Shown here in pieces: positions 36,701 through 43,431 of a stretch of DNA of 48,941 bases. The stretch covers positions 1 to 48,941 of the forward strand of contig JAEOTZ010000043.1 of assembly GCA_016839585.1 (NCBI GenBank). The letters run 5' to 3'. This DNA is from Promethearchaeota archaeon. Lineage in GTDB: Archaea; Asgardarchaeota; Lokiarchaeia; Sigyniarchaeales; SOKP01. Numbering within the stretch: position 1 is the first letter of the stretch; every line of letters begins with the position of its first letter. The translations under genes were made by a program, and so were the position numbers. The notes under the pieces are model-generated. The model was given only the letters and a program-made list of their open reading frames with translations. It searched no databases and was not told the origin of the DNA.

Positions 36701-37134
36701 AATTCTTGTTCAGATAAACTCTCTAGGGGGCATCGACAACTTTTTAACATGATTGGAATTTTTCCAATATATATATCAAGTGTTTCTTCAGCTTCTTCTC
36801 TCTGAGTTCGCTCATCTATAGTAATTGGAGTCATTTCCAAAGTAATATCGGCAGCATAACTTAATTCCCTGATCCGTGCTTCTATTGGAGTAATCTCCAT
36901 AGTAGCACCATCTGCTTCGCGTACTTTAGGCACTCCAACCTTGATTTTTCCAAACTTTATCTTAAAACCAGGTATATCAGGAATTACTTCACCAGACTCA
37001 TCGACGATAGTTTGCATTTCATATTCAACAAAGCTGTTGTACGAATCAAGATGTTGCCGAACAAGCCCTTTTTCATCAAAAAGACTTTTTAAAATAACCC
37101 ATTTATCTTCATTCGTTAATTTTTCCGTACTCAA
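33763..37134 (-). CDS. rpoB: DNA-directed RNA polymerase subunit B (single chain)
   Basis: The second largest RNA polymerase subunit, 1123 residues, with B'' and B' parts joined in one chain as in Crenarchaeota, other TACK lineages and eukaryotes. Signatures: PLTERERVLV-like INGTERVLVTQEDLAPNR, 'GRRATRPLFVL'-type region, KTSPMEIIGINKRPAGQN, the core FSSRHGQKGVLGLVQPECDM with MPFTSSGVIPDIIVNPHAMP, the wall/clamp motif FGEMERDCLVGHGSA, and a C-terminal zinc ribbon CEKCGLL...CPVCGES. TTG at 37134 is the start; no closer canonical codon fits. rpoH lies 46 nt upstream on the same strand. rpoA1 does not follow; downstream is a convergent membrane protein, so the classic rpoH-B-A1-A2 order is broken here. 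Confidence 0.97.
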   Translation of the reverse strand: MSTEKLTNEDKWVILKSLFDEKGLVRQHLDSYNSFVEYEMQTIVDESGEVIPDIPGFKIKFGKIKVGVPKVREADGATMEITPIEARIRELSYAADITLEMTPITIDERTQREEAEETLDIYIGKIPIMLKSCRCPLESLSEQELINRGEDPLDPGGYFIINGTERVLVTQEDLAPNRILAEEASRSSSATHQAKVFSTRSGFRAPVTIERKKDGNLRVSFPSVPGKIPLAILMRALGLHSDKEIFEAISENDEIQKELIPVIDVATEIQVLKDPEKSQQNALDYIGKRVAIGQTKDYRIRRALQVLDRYLLPHIGNSEEDRIKKAYYLGQMAQKVMELALGFREPDDKDHYANKRLKLAGELFTSLFRVAFLNLVKDIKYQLERTAVRGRAPNIKTAVRADVITERIRHALATGNWVGGKAGVSQLLNRTNHVGTLSHLRRVISPLSRSQPHFEARDLHPTQWGKICPAETPEGPNCGLVKNLGLASIISVGADENIIENILIDLGVIPINEVKNIRGDKVKVFLNGKLVGVHQQYNPFIHQIREKRRKGEIGQHVNIGYYHDSKEIQINCDAGRATRPLFVLKNSKLLIMKEDIEKLVLQKYIWSDLIQKGVIEYLDAEEEENAYIAMFEEDITPEYTHLEISPAAILGICASIIPFPEHNQSPRNTYEAGMVKQALGLFAANMHLRLDTRGHTLHYPQQPLVKTSPMEIIGINKRPAGQNFIIAMMSFEGFNIEDAIIINKASIERGLARSHFFRTYDAEERKYPGGEVDKFEIPERGVRGFKSAESYRLLSEVDGIIEPETQVNGGDVLIGRTSPPRFIKSYEEFELMQPNRRETSKNMRHNEKGIVDTVIISETVDGNKLVKIKVRDLRIPELGDKFSSRHGQKGVLGLVQPECDMPFTSSGVIPDIIVNPHAMPSRMTLGQLFEGISGKIACSNGKLGDATAFEWTDITKLQEQLVDEGFEFNGREVMYNGITGEKYEAGIYCAPIYYQKLYHLVADKLHARARGPVQILTRQPTEGRAREGGLRFGEMERDCLVGHGSALLLKERLLDESDRTVILVCEKCGLLAVYDRNRDKRYCPVCGESTVISKVVCSYAFKLLLQEMMSLGLAPRLKLKEKI

Positions 37135-37180
37135 TATTCATTAAACCGCATTAATTATTATTTTTATAAAAGAATATTTG

Positions 37181-37456
37181 TTAGACTTTTTCCTTTTTCA
37201 CATATCGATAATAATCAACAAATTTTACCGTAGTATTTGATTTTCTAACTATTTTTACTATGTCTCCTTCTTTTGCCCCTATTGCAATAGCAACTGGATC
37301 TTTTTCAAACATCTGAGGCAGATCATTAACATCTATTCGGTATTTTTGTAAAAGCTTCTGAGATTCTTCTTTAGTTAGGAGGACATGTTGAGGCACAAAT
37401 TTATGAAGTAAAACATCTATCCGCTTTTTAGTCAAGAAAAAATCCTCTTTACTCAC
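37181..37456 (-). CDS. rpoH: RNA polymerase subunit H (Rpb5-like)
   Basis: The archaeal Rpb5 C-terminal-domain equivalent: 91 residues, with 'DVLLHKFVPQHVLLTKEESQ', KYRIDVNDLPQMFEKDPVA and IGAKEGDIVKIVRKS matching the family through its whole length. It joins the jaw of RNA polymerase. GTG at 37456 is the start; no clear SD is present. It lies upstream of rpoB in the same direction, the normal archaeal order, and downstream of the methyltransferase. Confidence 0.95.
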   Translation of the reverse strand: MSKEDFFLTKKRIDVLLHKFVPQHVLLTKEESQKLLQKYRIDVNDLPQMFEKDPVAIAIGAKEGDIVKIVRKSNTTVKFVDYYRYVKKEKV

Positions 37457-37526
37457 AACTAATAAATAAAAAAATCATACTTTTCTAAAAAATTTTTCTA
37501 TTTTTTCGTTGTTTCTTCAAGAACTT

Positions 37527-38186
37527 TTAAAAGTTTTTTGGGTTTGAGTATTTATAATTGTTTTTAATACTCAAAACCCAATACCCACTTCTTTTGCATA
37601 AAATATCGATTTTCTTATCCGGATAAGAGTCCTTAAGAAACTTGAACATATATAGAGCGCCCATCTTTTTTTTCATTACAAACTGGAAAAATCCATTTGG
37701 TTTTAAATAATCTAGAATTTCACATAATAGCTTAATAAATGCTTTTCTCCCTTCTCTCAAGGGGGGATTCATATAAATTCCATTAAATTTTAAATCCTTA
37801 TTTTCTAATGGTTCAAAATAATTCCCTGATAATACTTTTACACGTTTCTTACTGTCTGCTAAGTTAATTTTTAAATTTTCTTTGGCACACCAAATAGCAT
37901 TTTTATTAATATCAATTAAATACACTACACTATTAGATGATTCATATGCTAATACAATTCCTATAGGTCCATACCCACATCCCAAGTCGAGTAGATCACT
38001 TGGTTCCTTAGGAATAAACATATGTTCAATTAAAATTTTTGTTCCTAAATCTATCTTTTTAAAAGAAAAAACTCCGGTTAAAGTTTTAAATATGTAAAGA
38101 TGTCTTCTTAAACTTTCTGAAATAGTATACACCTTTAATTTAACATCTGGAAAATGAGTGGAATAATGTTGATTTTTTCTTTCCAT
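37527..38186 (-). CDS. RsmC/MTS-type methyltransferase
   Basis: A class I SAM-dependent methyltransferase of 219 residues. The SAM-binding motif I is LDLGCGYGPIGIVLA, with the Asp in YLIDIN for the ribose. The catalytic motif IYMNPPLREG (NPP-Y/L type) marks N-methylation of a base. This is the MTS domain of RsmC/RlmG-like enzymes, which methylate guanines in rRNA; the archaeal version is a single domain as here. The ATG at 38186 opens MERKNQHYSTHFPDVKLK. It lies between cbf5 and rpoH on one strand with short gaps, so an RNA-modification role in a translation/transcription cluster is plausible. The RNA target is unproven. Confidence 0.85.
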   Translation of the reverse strand: MERKNQHYSTHFPDVKLKVYTISESLRRHLYIFKTLTGVFSFKKIDLGTKILIEHMFIPKEPSDLLDLGCGYGPIGIVLAYESSNSVVYLIDINKNAIWCAKENLKINLADSKKRVKVLSGNYFEPLENKDLKFNGIYMNPPLREGRKAFIKLLCEILDYLKPNGFFQFVMKKKMGALYMFKFLKDSYPDKKIDILCKRSGYWVLSIKNNYKYSNPKNF

Positions 38187-38215
38187 GATAAAAGAAATTC
38201 TTATTATATCTTTTC

Positions 38216-39220
38216 CTATTTTATTTCATTCCAACGAGGGTAAATACTACGCTCCATGAAAATCTTATTTGTTTTTACCATAATACCTGATTTTGCTTTA
38301 TAAATCTCCATTGAATTTTTCTCTGCAATTCCAAATCCTATTAATTCTCTTTTAAGAGTCATATATGCTACTTGCATATCTTTTTTAATTCTTGCATCTA
38401 TGAAACAAACTCCAGCGGCCGCTAAATTCGCACCGTGGCATAAGGCATCAACAGCAGAGTCTCTAACATAAATTTTTGGCATATGAGAAACCATCTTTTC
38501 CATTGGAAATATTATCTTTCTTAAATAATATTCTTCTCCTTCTTCTTGATATATTGTAAATGCATCTTTCAGATTTTGGAGAGTAATTAAATTATTATCT
38601 TCAATAAAATTACCTACTCTAGTTCTTCTTAGTTCAAGCATATGAGCACCAGAACACAGAACTTCACCTATATCAAAACACAATTTTCTAATATAAGTTC
38701 CAGCTTCACACCCAACTCGGAATAAAACATGATTTTTACTTACTTCAAGTATTTTAATATAATATATTTCTCTTACTCTTAATTTTCTTACAACAGAAGA
38801 TTTAATTGGTGGTCTTTGATAAATCTTTCCGGTAAATAATTTGAAAACTTTTTCAATTTTTTTTATTTTTTCATGAGTGTGTAAAAACATAATTCCTATA
38901 TATTCTTTACCAGCACTTAACAGAGCAGATAATACACGTGTAGCTCTTCCCAAAGCACATGGTAAAACCCCAGTTACTTTAGGATCTAATGTTCCCCCAT
39001 GACCTGCACTTGATATTCCTAAAATTTTGCGAACCCATGATACAACTTCATGACTAGTGGGACCACTTGGTTTGTCCAAATTTATAACTCCATATTGTAA
39101 AAGTGTTTCTATGTCTCTTTTATCTGGTTCACAGCCATAACCAGGGTTAGTACTATCTTGGGATTTCACCAAAAGTTGTTCAGGTTCATCAGAGGGCAAT
39201 CTGAATTGTATGGTTTCCAT
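38216..39220 (-). CDS. cbf5: Pseudouridine synthase Cbf5 (TruB family)
   Basis: The catalytic subunit of H/ACA ribonucleoproteins, which convert uridine to pseudouridine in rRNA, with L7Ae, Nop10 and Gar1 as partners. It has 334 residues. The N-terminus has INLDKPSGPTSHEVV, the catalytic Asp79 in GHGGTLDPKVTG, and YIRKLCFDIG in the TruB core; the C-terminal ~80 residues form a PUA domain (PKIYVRDSAVDALCHGANLA). The frame is continuous, notable because cbf5 is the best known intron-containing protein gene in Crenarchaeota. ATG 39220. A tRNA-Lys gene lies 107 nt upstream in the same direction. Confidence 0.96.
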   Translation of the reverse strand: METIQFRLPSDEPEQLLVKSQDSTNPGYGCEPDKRDIETLLQYGVINLDKPSGPTSHEVVSWVRKILGISSAGHGGTLDPKVTGVLPCALGRATRVLSALLSAGKEYIGIMFLHTHEKIKKIEKVFKLFTGKIYQRPPIKSSVVRKLRVREIYYIKILEVSKNHVLFRVGCEAGTYIRKLCFDIGEVLCSGAHMLELRRTRVGNFIEDNNLITLQNLKDAFTIYQEEGEEYYLRKIIFPMEKMVSHMPKIYVRDSAVDALCHGANLAAAGVCFIDARIKKDMQVAYMTLKRELIGFGIAEKNSMEIYKAKSGIMVKTNKIFMERSIYPRWNEIK

Positions 39221-39327
39221 ATTATCAATTTAGTTAAATTCTATTGTAATTTATAAATCTTTTTATATTTAATTATGCCAGACAATTTCAAGGTTTTTGT
39301 TTATTAAAGTACGCATATAAAAATAAA

Positions 39328-39401
39328 CGGGCTATAGGGGAATTGAACCCCTGACCGTCAGGTTAAAAGCCTGCTGCGCTACCTGCCTGCGCCAATAGCC
39401 C
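39328..39401 (-). tRNA. tRNA-Lys (TTT), no intron, CCA not encoded
   Basis: On the minus strand: acceptor GGGCTAT pairs fully with ATAGCCC; D-arm GCGC/GCGC with loop AGGCAGGTA; anticodon loop CTTTTAA (anticodon TTT at 39367-39365); T-arm AGGGG/CCCCT with loop TTCAATT. The discriminator is G73, normal for tRNA-Lys. The anticodon stem has a G27-A43 mismatch at its outer end. CCA must be added after transcription. Confidence 0.94.
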
Positions 39402-39501
39402 TTAAACATTATTTCATATCATCTTTACAATAGTTAATAGTTGCTTAATGTGATGTTGCTTAATATGAATAGTTTAAATTTACTATAATATAAGAATTCT
39501 T

Positions 39502-40515
39502 CTATTTAAAATGTTCAAATCCAAAGTATTTTAATTCTTTTTTTTTTCCTTTAGATAAAAAGAAAATCTTACCATCTGAAATCACTTTTCCTATTAAATA
39601 AATTTGACCATTGCTTTCTCTAATTAATTTCTTGGCAGTATCATAGTCTTTTGGGTCGATTGTAAAAAGATGTATAAATTCCTCACCTGCATTAAAAACT
39701 AAGTCTTCAAGAGATATTTTAAACTTATTAGAGTAATTTTTAGCCTCTTCATCAATTAATTGGTCATTAAATTCAATTTCGAAACCTATATTTTGATTAG
39801 AATACATTAAATCAATTAAAGATTTTGCTAATCCGTCAGACGAATCTATACTTGCGGTAGCTAAGTTATTTTCAGATAAAATAAAAGATTCATAACCTGT
39901 ATCTTCAGGTTCTAAAATACTATTTATGGATCTCCGGTATAAGGCAAAATTTTTAATATTACCATTTTTAGAGAGTAATATATCAAATCCAACTCCCGTT
40001 AGACCAAATTTACGATTTGCAACTAAATAATCCCCAGCTTTTATTCCAGTTCTATATATTAATTTAGAAGGATCTTGAATTCCAAATACAGTCGGATTAA
40101 TAATAATCTCTTTAGTTTCATTAAGATCTCCTCCAATATATTCTATATTCAATTTTTTACAATAATCAATGATACCAGAGATTAAATCTCTAAAATTTTT
40201 TAACAACATATCTTTAGGCAACCCTAAAGAAATAAAAATTCCGAGTGGTTCAACACCTTTTACTATTAAATCGCTAATATTCATAAGAACAGCTTTTCGA
40301 CCGATTTGATAAGATTTCATTTGAGAAGGTACATCAGTTGTCGATACTAGCATATCAGAATTAAAAATTAAAATATTTTTTTCATTATGATCAAGCGAGA
40401 AAAAGAATGAATCGTCTCTGATTAAATGACTTCCTGTCTTTTCATAAACAGTCTCTTCAATAATCTTAATCAGTTTAAGTTCTCCTAAATTCCCTAACTT
40501 ATCATTATTTCTCAT
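39502..40515 (-). CDS. thiL: Thiamine-monophosphate kinase
   Basis: Phosphorylates thiamine monophosphate to thiamine diphosphate, an essential cofactor. The 337 residues belong to the PurM/AIR-synthase-like ATP-binding superfamily: N-terminal LGELKLIKII with IRDDSFFF (the Asp-Asp of the metal site), STTDVPSQ, the region 'GRKAVLMNISDLIVKGVEPL', EYIGGDLNET, GDYLVANRKFGLTGVG, and the late SIDSSDGLAKSL. These match ThiL in order and spacing. ATG 40515. The upstream flank holds the tRNA-Thr gene on the opposite strand. No other thiamine genes are adjacent. Confidence 0.9.
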   Translation of the reverse strand: MRNNDKLGNLGELKLIKIIEETVYEKTGSHLIRDDSFFFSLDHNEKNILIFNSDMLVSTTDVPSQMKSYQIGRKAVLMNISDLIVKGVEPLGIFISLGLPKDMLLKNFRDLISGIIDYCKKLNIEYIGGDLNETKEIIINPTVFGIQDPSKLIYRTGIKAGDYLVANRKFGLTGVGFDILLSKNGNIKNFALYRRSINSILEPEDTGYESFILSENNLATASIDSSDGLAKSLIDLMYSNQNIGFEIEFNDQLIDEEAKNYSNKFKISLEDLVFNAGEEFIHLFTIDPKDYDTAKKLIRESNGQIYLIGKVISDGKIFFLSKGKKKELKYFGFEHFK

Positions 40516-40568
40516 AAGATAAAATTTAAAATTTGTTTCGAATTATTATTTAATGAATCGTATGAAAA

Positions 40569-40667
40569 GCCTCTGTGGCTTAGCGGTATAGCAACAGATT
40601 CGTATGTGTATCAATAAAGATTTACAGAAATATCTGTAGATCGGGGGTTCAATTCCCCCCAGAGGCT
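40569..40667 (+). tRNA. tRNA-Thr (CGT) with a 27-nt intron
   Basis: Acceptor GCCTCTG/CAGAGGC pair fully; D-arm GCT/AGC with loop TAGCGGTAT; anticodon stem ACAGA/TCTGT; anticodon CGT at 40601-40603; variable AGATC; T-arm GGGGG/CCCCC with loop TTCAATT; discriminator T. The anticodon loop is interrupted after position 37 (A40604) by 40605-40631; splicing leaves TTCGTA + A. CCA is not encoded. The gene ends about 5 nt before the stop of the convergent roadblock-GTPase gene. Confidence 0.93.
40605..40631 (+). other. Canonical 37/38 tRNA intron (tRNA-Thr)
   Basis: 27 nt. A bulge-helix-bulge can be drawn: central helix UUCG (40599-40602) with AGAA (40626-40629), three pairs plus a G-A mismatch; 5' bulge U-A^U, 3' bulge A-U^A; inner helix starting G40606-C40625. 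Cuts after the second bulge nucleotide restore a normal 7-nt anticodon loop. Confidence 0.85.
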
Positions 40668-40671
40668 TTCT

Positions 40672-41682
40672 TTATACTTCTTCAGTGGTAAAATACCGCT
40701 TTATCATTTGTAAAGCAAGTATTCTAAAAGCATCATCAATATTTTCTCCTGTAAGAGCTGATGTTTCTATATAAGATAATTCTAATTTCTGTGCTACTTC
40801 TTCTCCCTCTTCAGTTGAAACTAATCGTTCATCTTCTAAATCTATCTTATTTCCAACTAAAATAAGAGAAATATTTTCTGAGGCTTTAATAAATTCATTA
40901 TACCAATTATCAATATTTTCAAAAGTTCCTCTTCTAGTTACATCAAAAACTAAAATTCCTGCTTCTGCTTTTGCTAAATAAGATTGTCTAACTCGTTTAA
41001 ACTGGGATTGACCTGCTAAATCCCAAATGACAAACCGAACTACACTACTTAACCCTTCGAAACTACATTCTTTTTTCATTATTGAAGTTCCAATCGTAGA
41101 CTTATAATCTTTCGCGAATTTGTCTTCTACAAAACGATGTACCATACTTGTTTTTCCAACAGCACCATCACCACCTAAAATTAATTTATAAGCGTATTCT
41201 CCTGATTTAACATTAATTTTTTGGAGTGCATCCACTTTCCTCTCAATATTTTGATCTTCTTTTGCAGTAAATAGTTTAGGAATTACCGGGCTTACTGTTC
41301 GCCCATCAAAAATTCGAGCTATTTTCTCTGCTGTCAGATAAGCATAAGGAAATACTGGATCCACCATCGCTATGGCATCTAATACAGTCACTAAAATTGC
41401 TTCTGGTCCTGCTTCACAAAAAATGAATCTATGTTCTTCGGTATCAAAAGTGCCTGTTCCAAAAGAACCTGAACTAAATTCTTCTGTAATTCTATTTAAC
41501 ACGGGCTCTACTAAAGCACTAATACCCCCAACTATCTCTTCTTCAACAGATTTTTCTGGTGATCTTGTTAAAGCATCAATCACTAAACCATGTCTATTTA
41601 ATACTAGGACTGCTATTACATTTTTAACTGATTGACTATACCATTTAAGTAGCGCTGTTAATTTCTTTCTATCAACAGACAC
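40672..41682 (-). CDS. Roadblock-domain / Rab-like GTPase fusion
   Basis: The protein has 336 residues from the GTG at 41682 (AAGGT about 11 nt upstream). Residues ~1-135 form a roadblock/LC7-like domain: helix, then 'VIAVLVLNRHGLVIDALT', a middle segment with 'HRFIFCEAGPEAILVTVLD', and a final helix. Residues ~163-330 form a Ras-type GTPase: G1 GGDGAVGKT (170-178), switch I Thr196, G3 DLAGQ (221-225), G4 NKID (278-281), G5 ETSAL (306-310). It ends FTTEEV, without a prenylation site. In eukaryotes roadblock proteins regulate GTPases as separate subunits; here regulator and switch are covalently joined, so cis-control or dimerisation through the roadblock part is likely (inference). It is convergent with tRNA-Thr. 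Confidence 0.9.
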   Translation of the reverse strand: MSVDRKKLTALLKWYSQSVKNVIAVLVLNRHGLVIDALTRSPEKSVEEEIVGGISALVEPVLNRITEEFSSGSFGTGTFDTEEHRFIFCEAGPEAILVTVLDAIAMVDPVFPYAYLTAEKIARIFDGRTVSPVIPKLFTAKEDQNIERKVDALQKINVKSGEYAYKLILGGDGAVGKTSMVHRFVEDKFAKDYKSTIGTSIMKKECSFEGLSSVVRFVIWDLAGQSQFKRVRQSYLAKAEAGILVFDVTRRGTFENIDNWYNEFIKASENISLILVGNKIDLEDERLVSTEEGEEVAQKLELSYIETSALTGENIDDAFRILALQMIKRYFTTEEV

Positions 41683-42012
41683 GAATTTTTTACCTTGTAA
41701 ATTTATACTTTTTATTTAATATTATATCTAGCATACTAATTTAAATAATTAGTATATCTTTTATTATTCTAAGCGAAATCTTTATTGAAAATAAAAATCT
41801 TTTTCTTAAACATATCAGATGAACCTATTATTATCCTTTAAAATTTAGATTTCTGTTCTCTATAAGCACCCTATAACGTTTTTTAAATTTGATTCGGAGT
41901 ATTAAATATTAAAAATTATGAAAATTAAGAAAAAAGATTTTAAAAATTAATTACTTTATCTTTAATTGTTCTCTCAAGAGAATTAAAATAATTAAAAATA
42001 CAAAATAATACT
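41683..42012. other. Intergenic region upstream of tRNA-Leu
   Basis: 330 nt between the GTP-binding fusion gene start and the tRNA-Leu gene. Very AT-rich; it should contain the minus-strand promoter of the fusion gene and the promoter of the tRNA (TTTAAAAATTAATTAC around 41939-41954 is TATA-like). A short inverted repeat TTCTCT-CA-AGAGAA (41969-41982) is the only other structure seen. Confidence 0.35.
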
Positions 42013-42135
42013 GCAGGAGTTGCCAAGCCTGGTCTACGGCGCTAGACTGAGGCTCTAGTGACATAGGTCTTCGTGGGTTCAAAAATTCGATATAGATCTC
42101 CTCGATCTCGGTGGAATATCCCACCTCCTGCACCA
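42013..42135 (+). tRNA. tRNA-Leu (GAG) with a T-loop intron, CCA encoded
   Basis: A class II tRNA. Acceptor GCAGGAG/CTCCTGC (42125-42131); D-stem GCC/GGC; anticodon stem CTAGA/TCTAG with loop CTGAGGC (anticodon GAG at 42049-42051); variable arm GAC-ATAG-GTC; T-stem GTGGG (42073-42077)/CCCAC (42120-42124); A73 and encoded CCA. The T-loop is split: TTCAAA (42078-42083), then 35 extra nucleotides, then T42119. Spliced, the loop is TTCAAAT, the same as in tRNA-Cys of this window, and the mature tRNA has 88 nt. Confidence 0.93.
42084..42118 (+). other. Non-canonical tRNA intron between positions 59 and 60
   Basis: 35 nt in the T-loop. Its centre folds as AGATC-TCCTC-GATCT (42094-42108). A BHB can be drawn on the T-stem: central helix UUCA (42078-42081) with GGAA (42113-42116), three pairs plus one A-G mismatch; 5' bulge A-A^A, 3' bulge U-A^U; inner pairs A42085-U42112, U-G, U-G. 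Cuts after the second bulge nucleotides restore the normal T-loop. Confidence 0.85.
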
Positions 42136-42233
42136 ATAATTGAAATGTTAAGATATTTAAGTAAAATATTATTTATCATATTTGAACTTAATAAGGATAT
42201 TAAATAGACTAACCCAAACAAACAACAATTAAT

Positions 42234-43430
42234 GTGATTCCTATTTCAAATTTATTATTAATCGATGAATTGTCTACCATAGAACATGTTAAATCTTTAT
42301 CATTTAATCGCTCAGCCGCTTCTACTGGAGAAACACAAGCAAGAATGTATATTGAGAAAGAATTGGCTAAAGAACAAATCGATTCTAAGGTTGAATATTT
42401 TTCTTGGGCTGGCGCTACTAGAATATTAATGAGAATGAGTTATTTAATTATAATTATTTATCTTCTCATTTCACGGTTATTTCTAGTTTTAATAGTATAT
42501 TATGTAATAAAACATTTATCCGAAAGAACACGTAATCTTTCTTTGATAAAAAAAGAACAATCAAAAAACATTTTAGCTGAAGTATTGGCTAATGAAGAAA
42601 GTCAGAAAAGACCGTTAGTAATTTTTTCTGCACACTATGATTCAATTTCAGCAAATATTTCATATAGAGTCCAATGGTTGATTTTCCTTATATACAAAAT
42701 ATTAATTGGATTTTATGTTTTTTTAATAGTGGTTTTTTCTGCATGGCTTACTCTTGATTTTCTATTAATTTTTCTTATTCCTGAGGATATTATTATAATA
42801 ATCTCCTACTTATCATTGATTGGAATCGTTTTATCAATACCAATATTATATCTTGTATTTAATGAAAGTCCATCATCTGGTTCGATTGATAATGCAAGCG
42901 GAGTTTCTATTTTGATTGAATTATCAAAACTTTTCCAAAGAAATCCGCTTGAAAAAACGGATATTTTATTTCTATGGCCTGGGGCTGAGGAATGGGGTTT
43001 GAAAGGATCAAAAAAATTCTGCAAAAAACACTTTAATTATTTAGATCAAAAATATGACCTTAATAGATCTATATTAATCAATATTGATATGGTAGGGTCT
43101 TATATTGGACTGATAGATAGAGTTGGTTTATTTAGAAGAAGATTTAATCACAATTTAAACGATGTTATAGAGACTACAGCAAGAAATCTTAATATCCCTC
43201 TGATTAGATACAATAAATTAATTGAACCAAACAGTGATCACAAAATATTTCGAAAATATGCTAAAAGAGCTAAAAAAAAGCTTCAAATAGTTTGTTTTCA
43301 TTCACATAAAGACACTAAATATATTCATTCAACAAAAGACACTCCTGAAAAATGTTCTGTTGAGAATCTAAATGGTTGTTTGAATATTTGTTATCAAGCC
43401 TTAAGAAGTGTAGATTTAAGAGTAGAATAA
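42234..43430 (+). CDS. M28-family zinc peptidase with membrane helices inside the catalytic domain
   Basis: The protein has 398 residues from the GTG at 42234. The Zn-aminopeptidase residues are present in order: SAHYDS (His134, with Asp136), GSIDNASG (Asp219, bridging), GAEEWGLKGS (Glu252 catalytic, Glu253 ligand), NIDMVG (Asp285), IHSTKDTPE (His365). One hydrophobic segment lies at ~68-92, before the first motif. Two or three more lie at ~147-210, between His134 and Asp219, where M28 enzymes normally have only a short loop. The catalytic domain is thus probably attached to the membrane through an insertion. Substrate unknown. It is convergent with polC, with a 1-nt gap. Confidence 0.85.
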   Translation: MIPISNLLLIDELSTIEHVKSLSFNRSAASTGETQARMYIEKELAKEQIDSKVEYFSWAGATRILMRMSYLIIIIYLLISRLFLVLIVYYVIKHLSERTRNLSLIKKEQSKNILAEVLANEESQKRPLVIFSAHYDSISANISYRVQWLIFLIYKILIGFYVFLIVVFSAWLTLDFLLIFLIPEDIIIIISYLSLIGIVLSIPILYLVFNESPSSGSIDNASGVSILIELSKLFQRNPLEKTDILFLWPGAEEWGLKGSKKFCKKHFNYLDQKYDLNRSILINIDMVGSYIGLIDRVGLFRRRFNHNLNDVIETTARNLNIPLIRYNKLIEPNSDHKIFRKYAKRAKKKLQIVCFHSHKDTKYIHSTKDTPEKCSVENLNGCLNICYQALRSVDLRVE

Positions 43431-43431
43431 A

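Noticed and set aside
33763-37134. Inteins in rpoB (and in polC at 43432-46857)
   Set aside because: Both proteins have normal length and uninterrupted catalytic motifs; no Hint blocks were seen in either.
38216-39220. A possible intron in cbf5, as in Crenarchaeota
   Set aside because: The frame is continuous from ATG to stop and all Cbf5 motifs are in order.
41969-41982. Inverted repeat TTCTCT-CA-AGAGAA as a terminator or operator
   Set aside because: Only six pairs with a 2-nt loop in AT-rich DNA, and no T-tract follows on either side at the right place.
41951-42136. A minus-strand 61-codon reading frame over tRNA-Leu
   Set aside because: It is the complement of the tRNA gene and its intron; no protein-like features.
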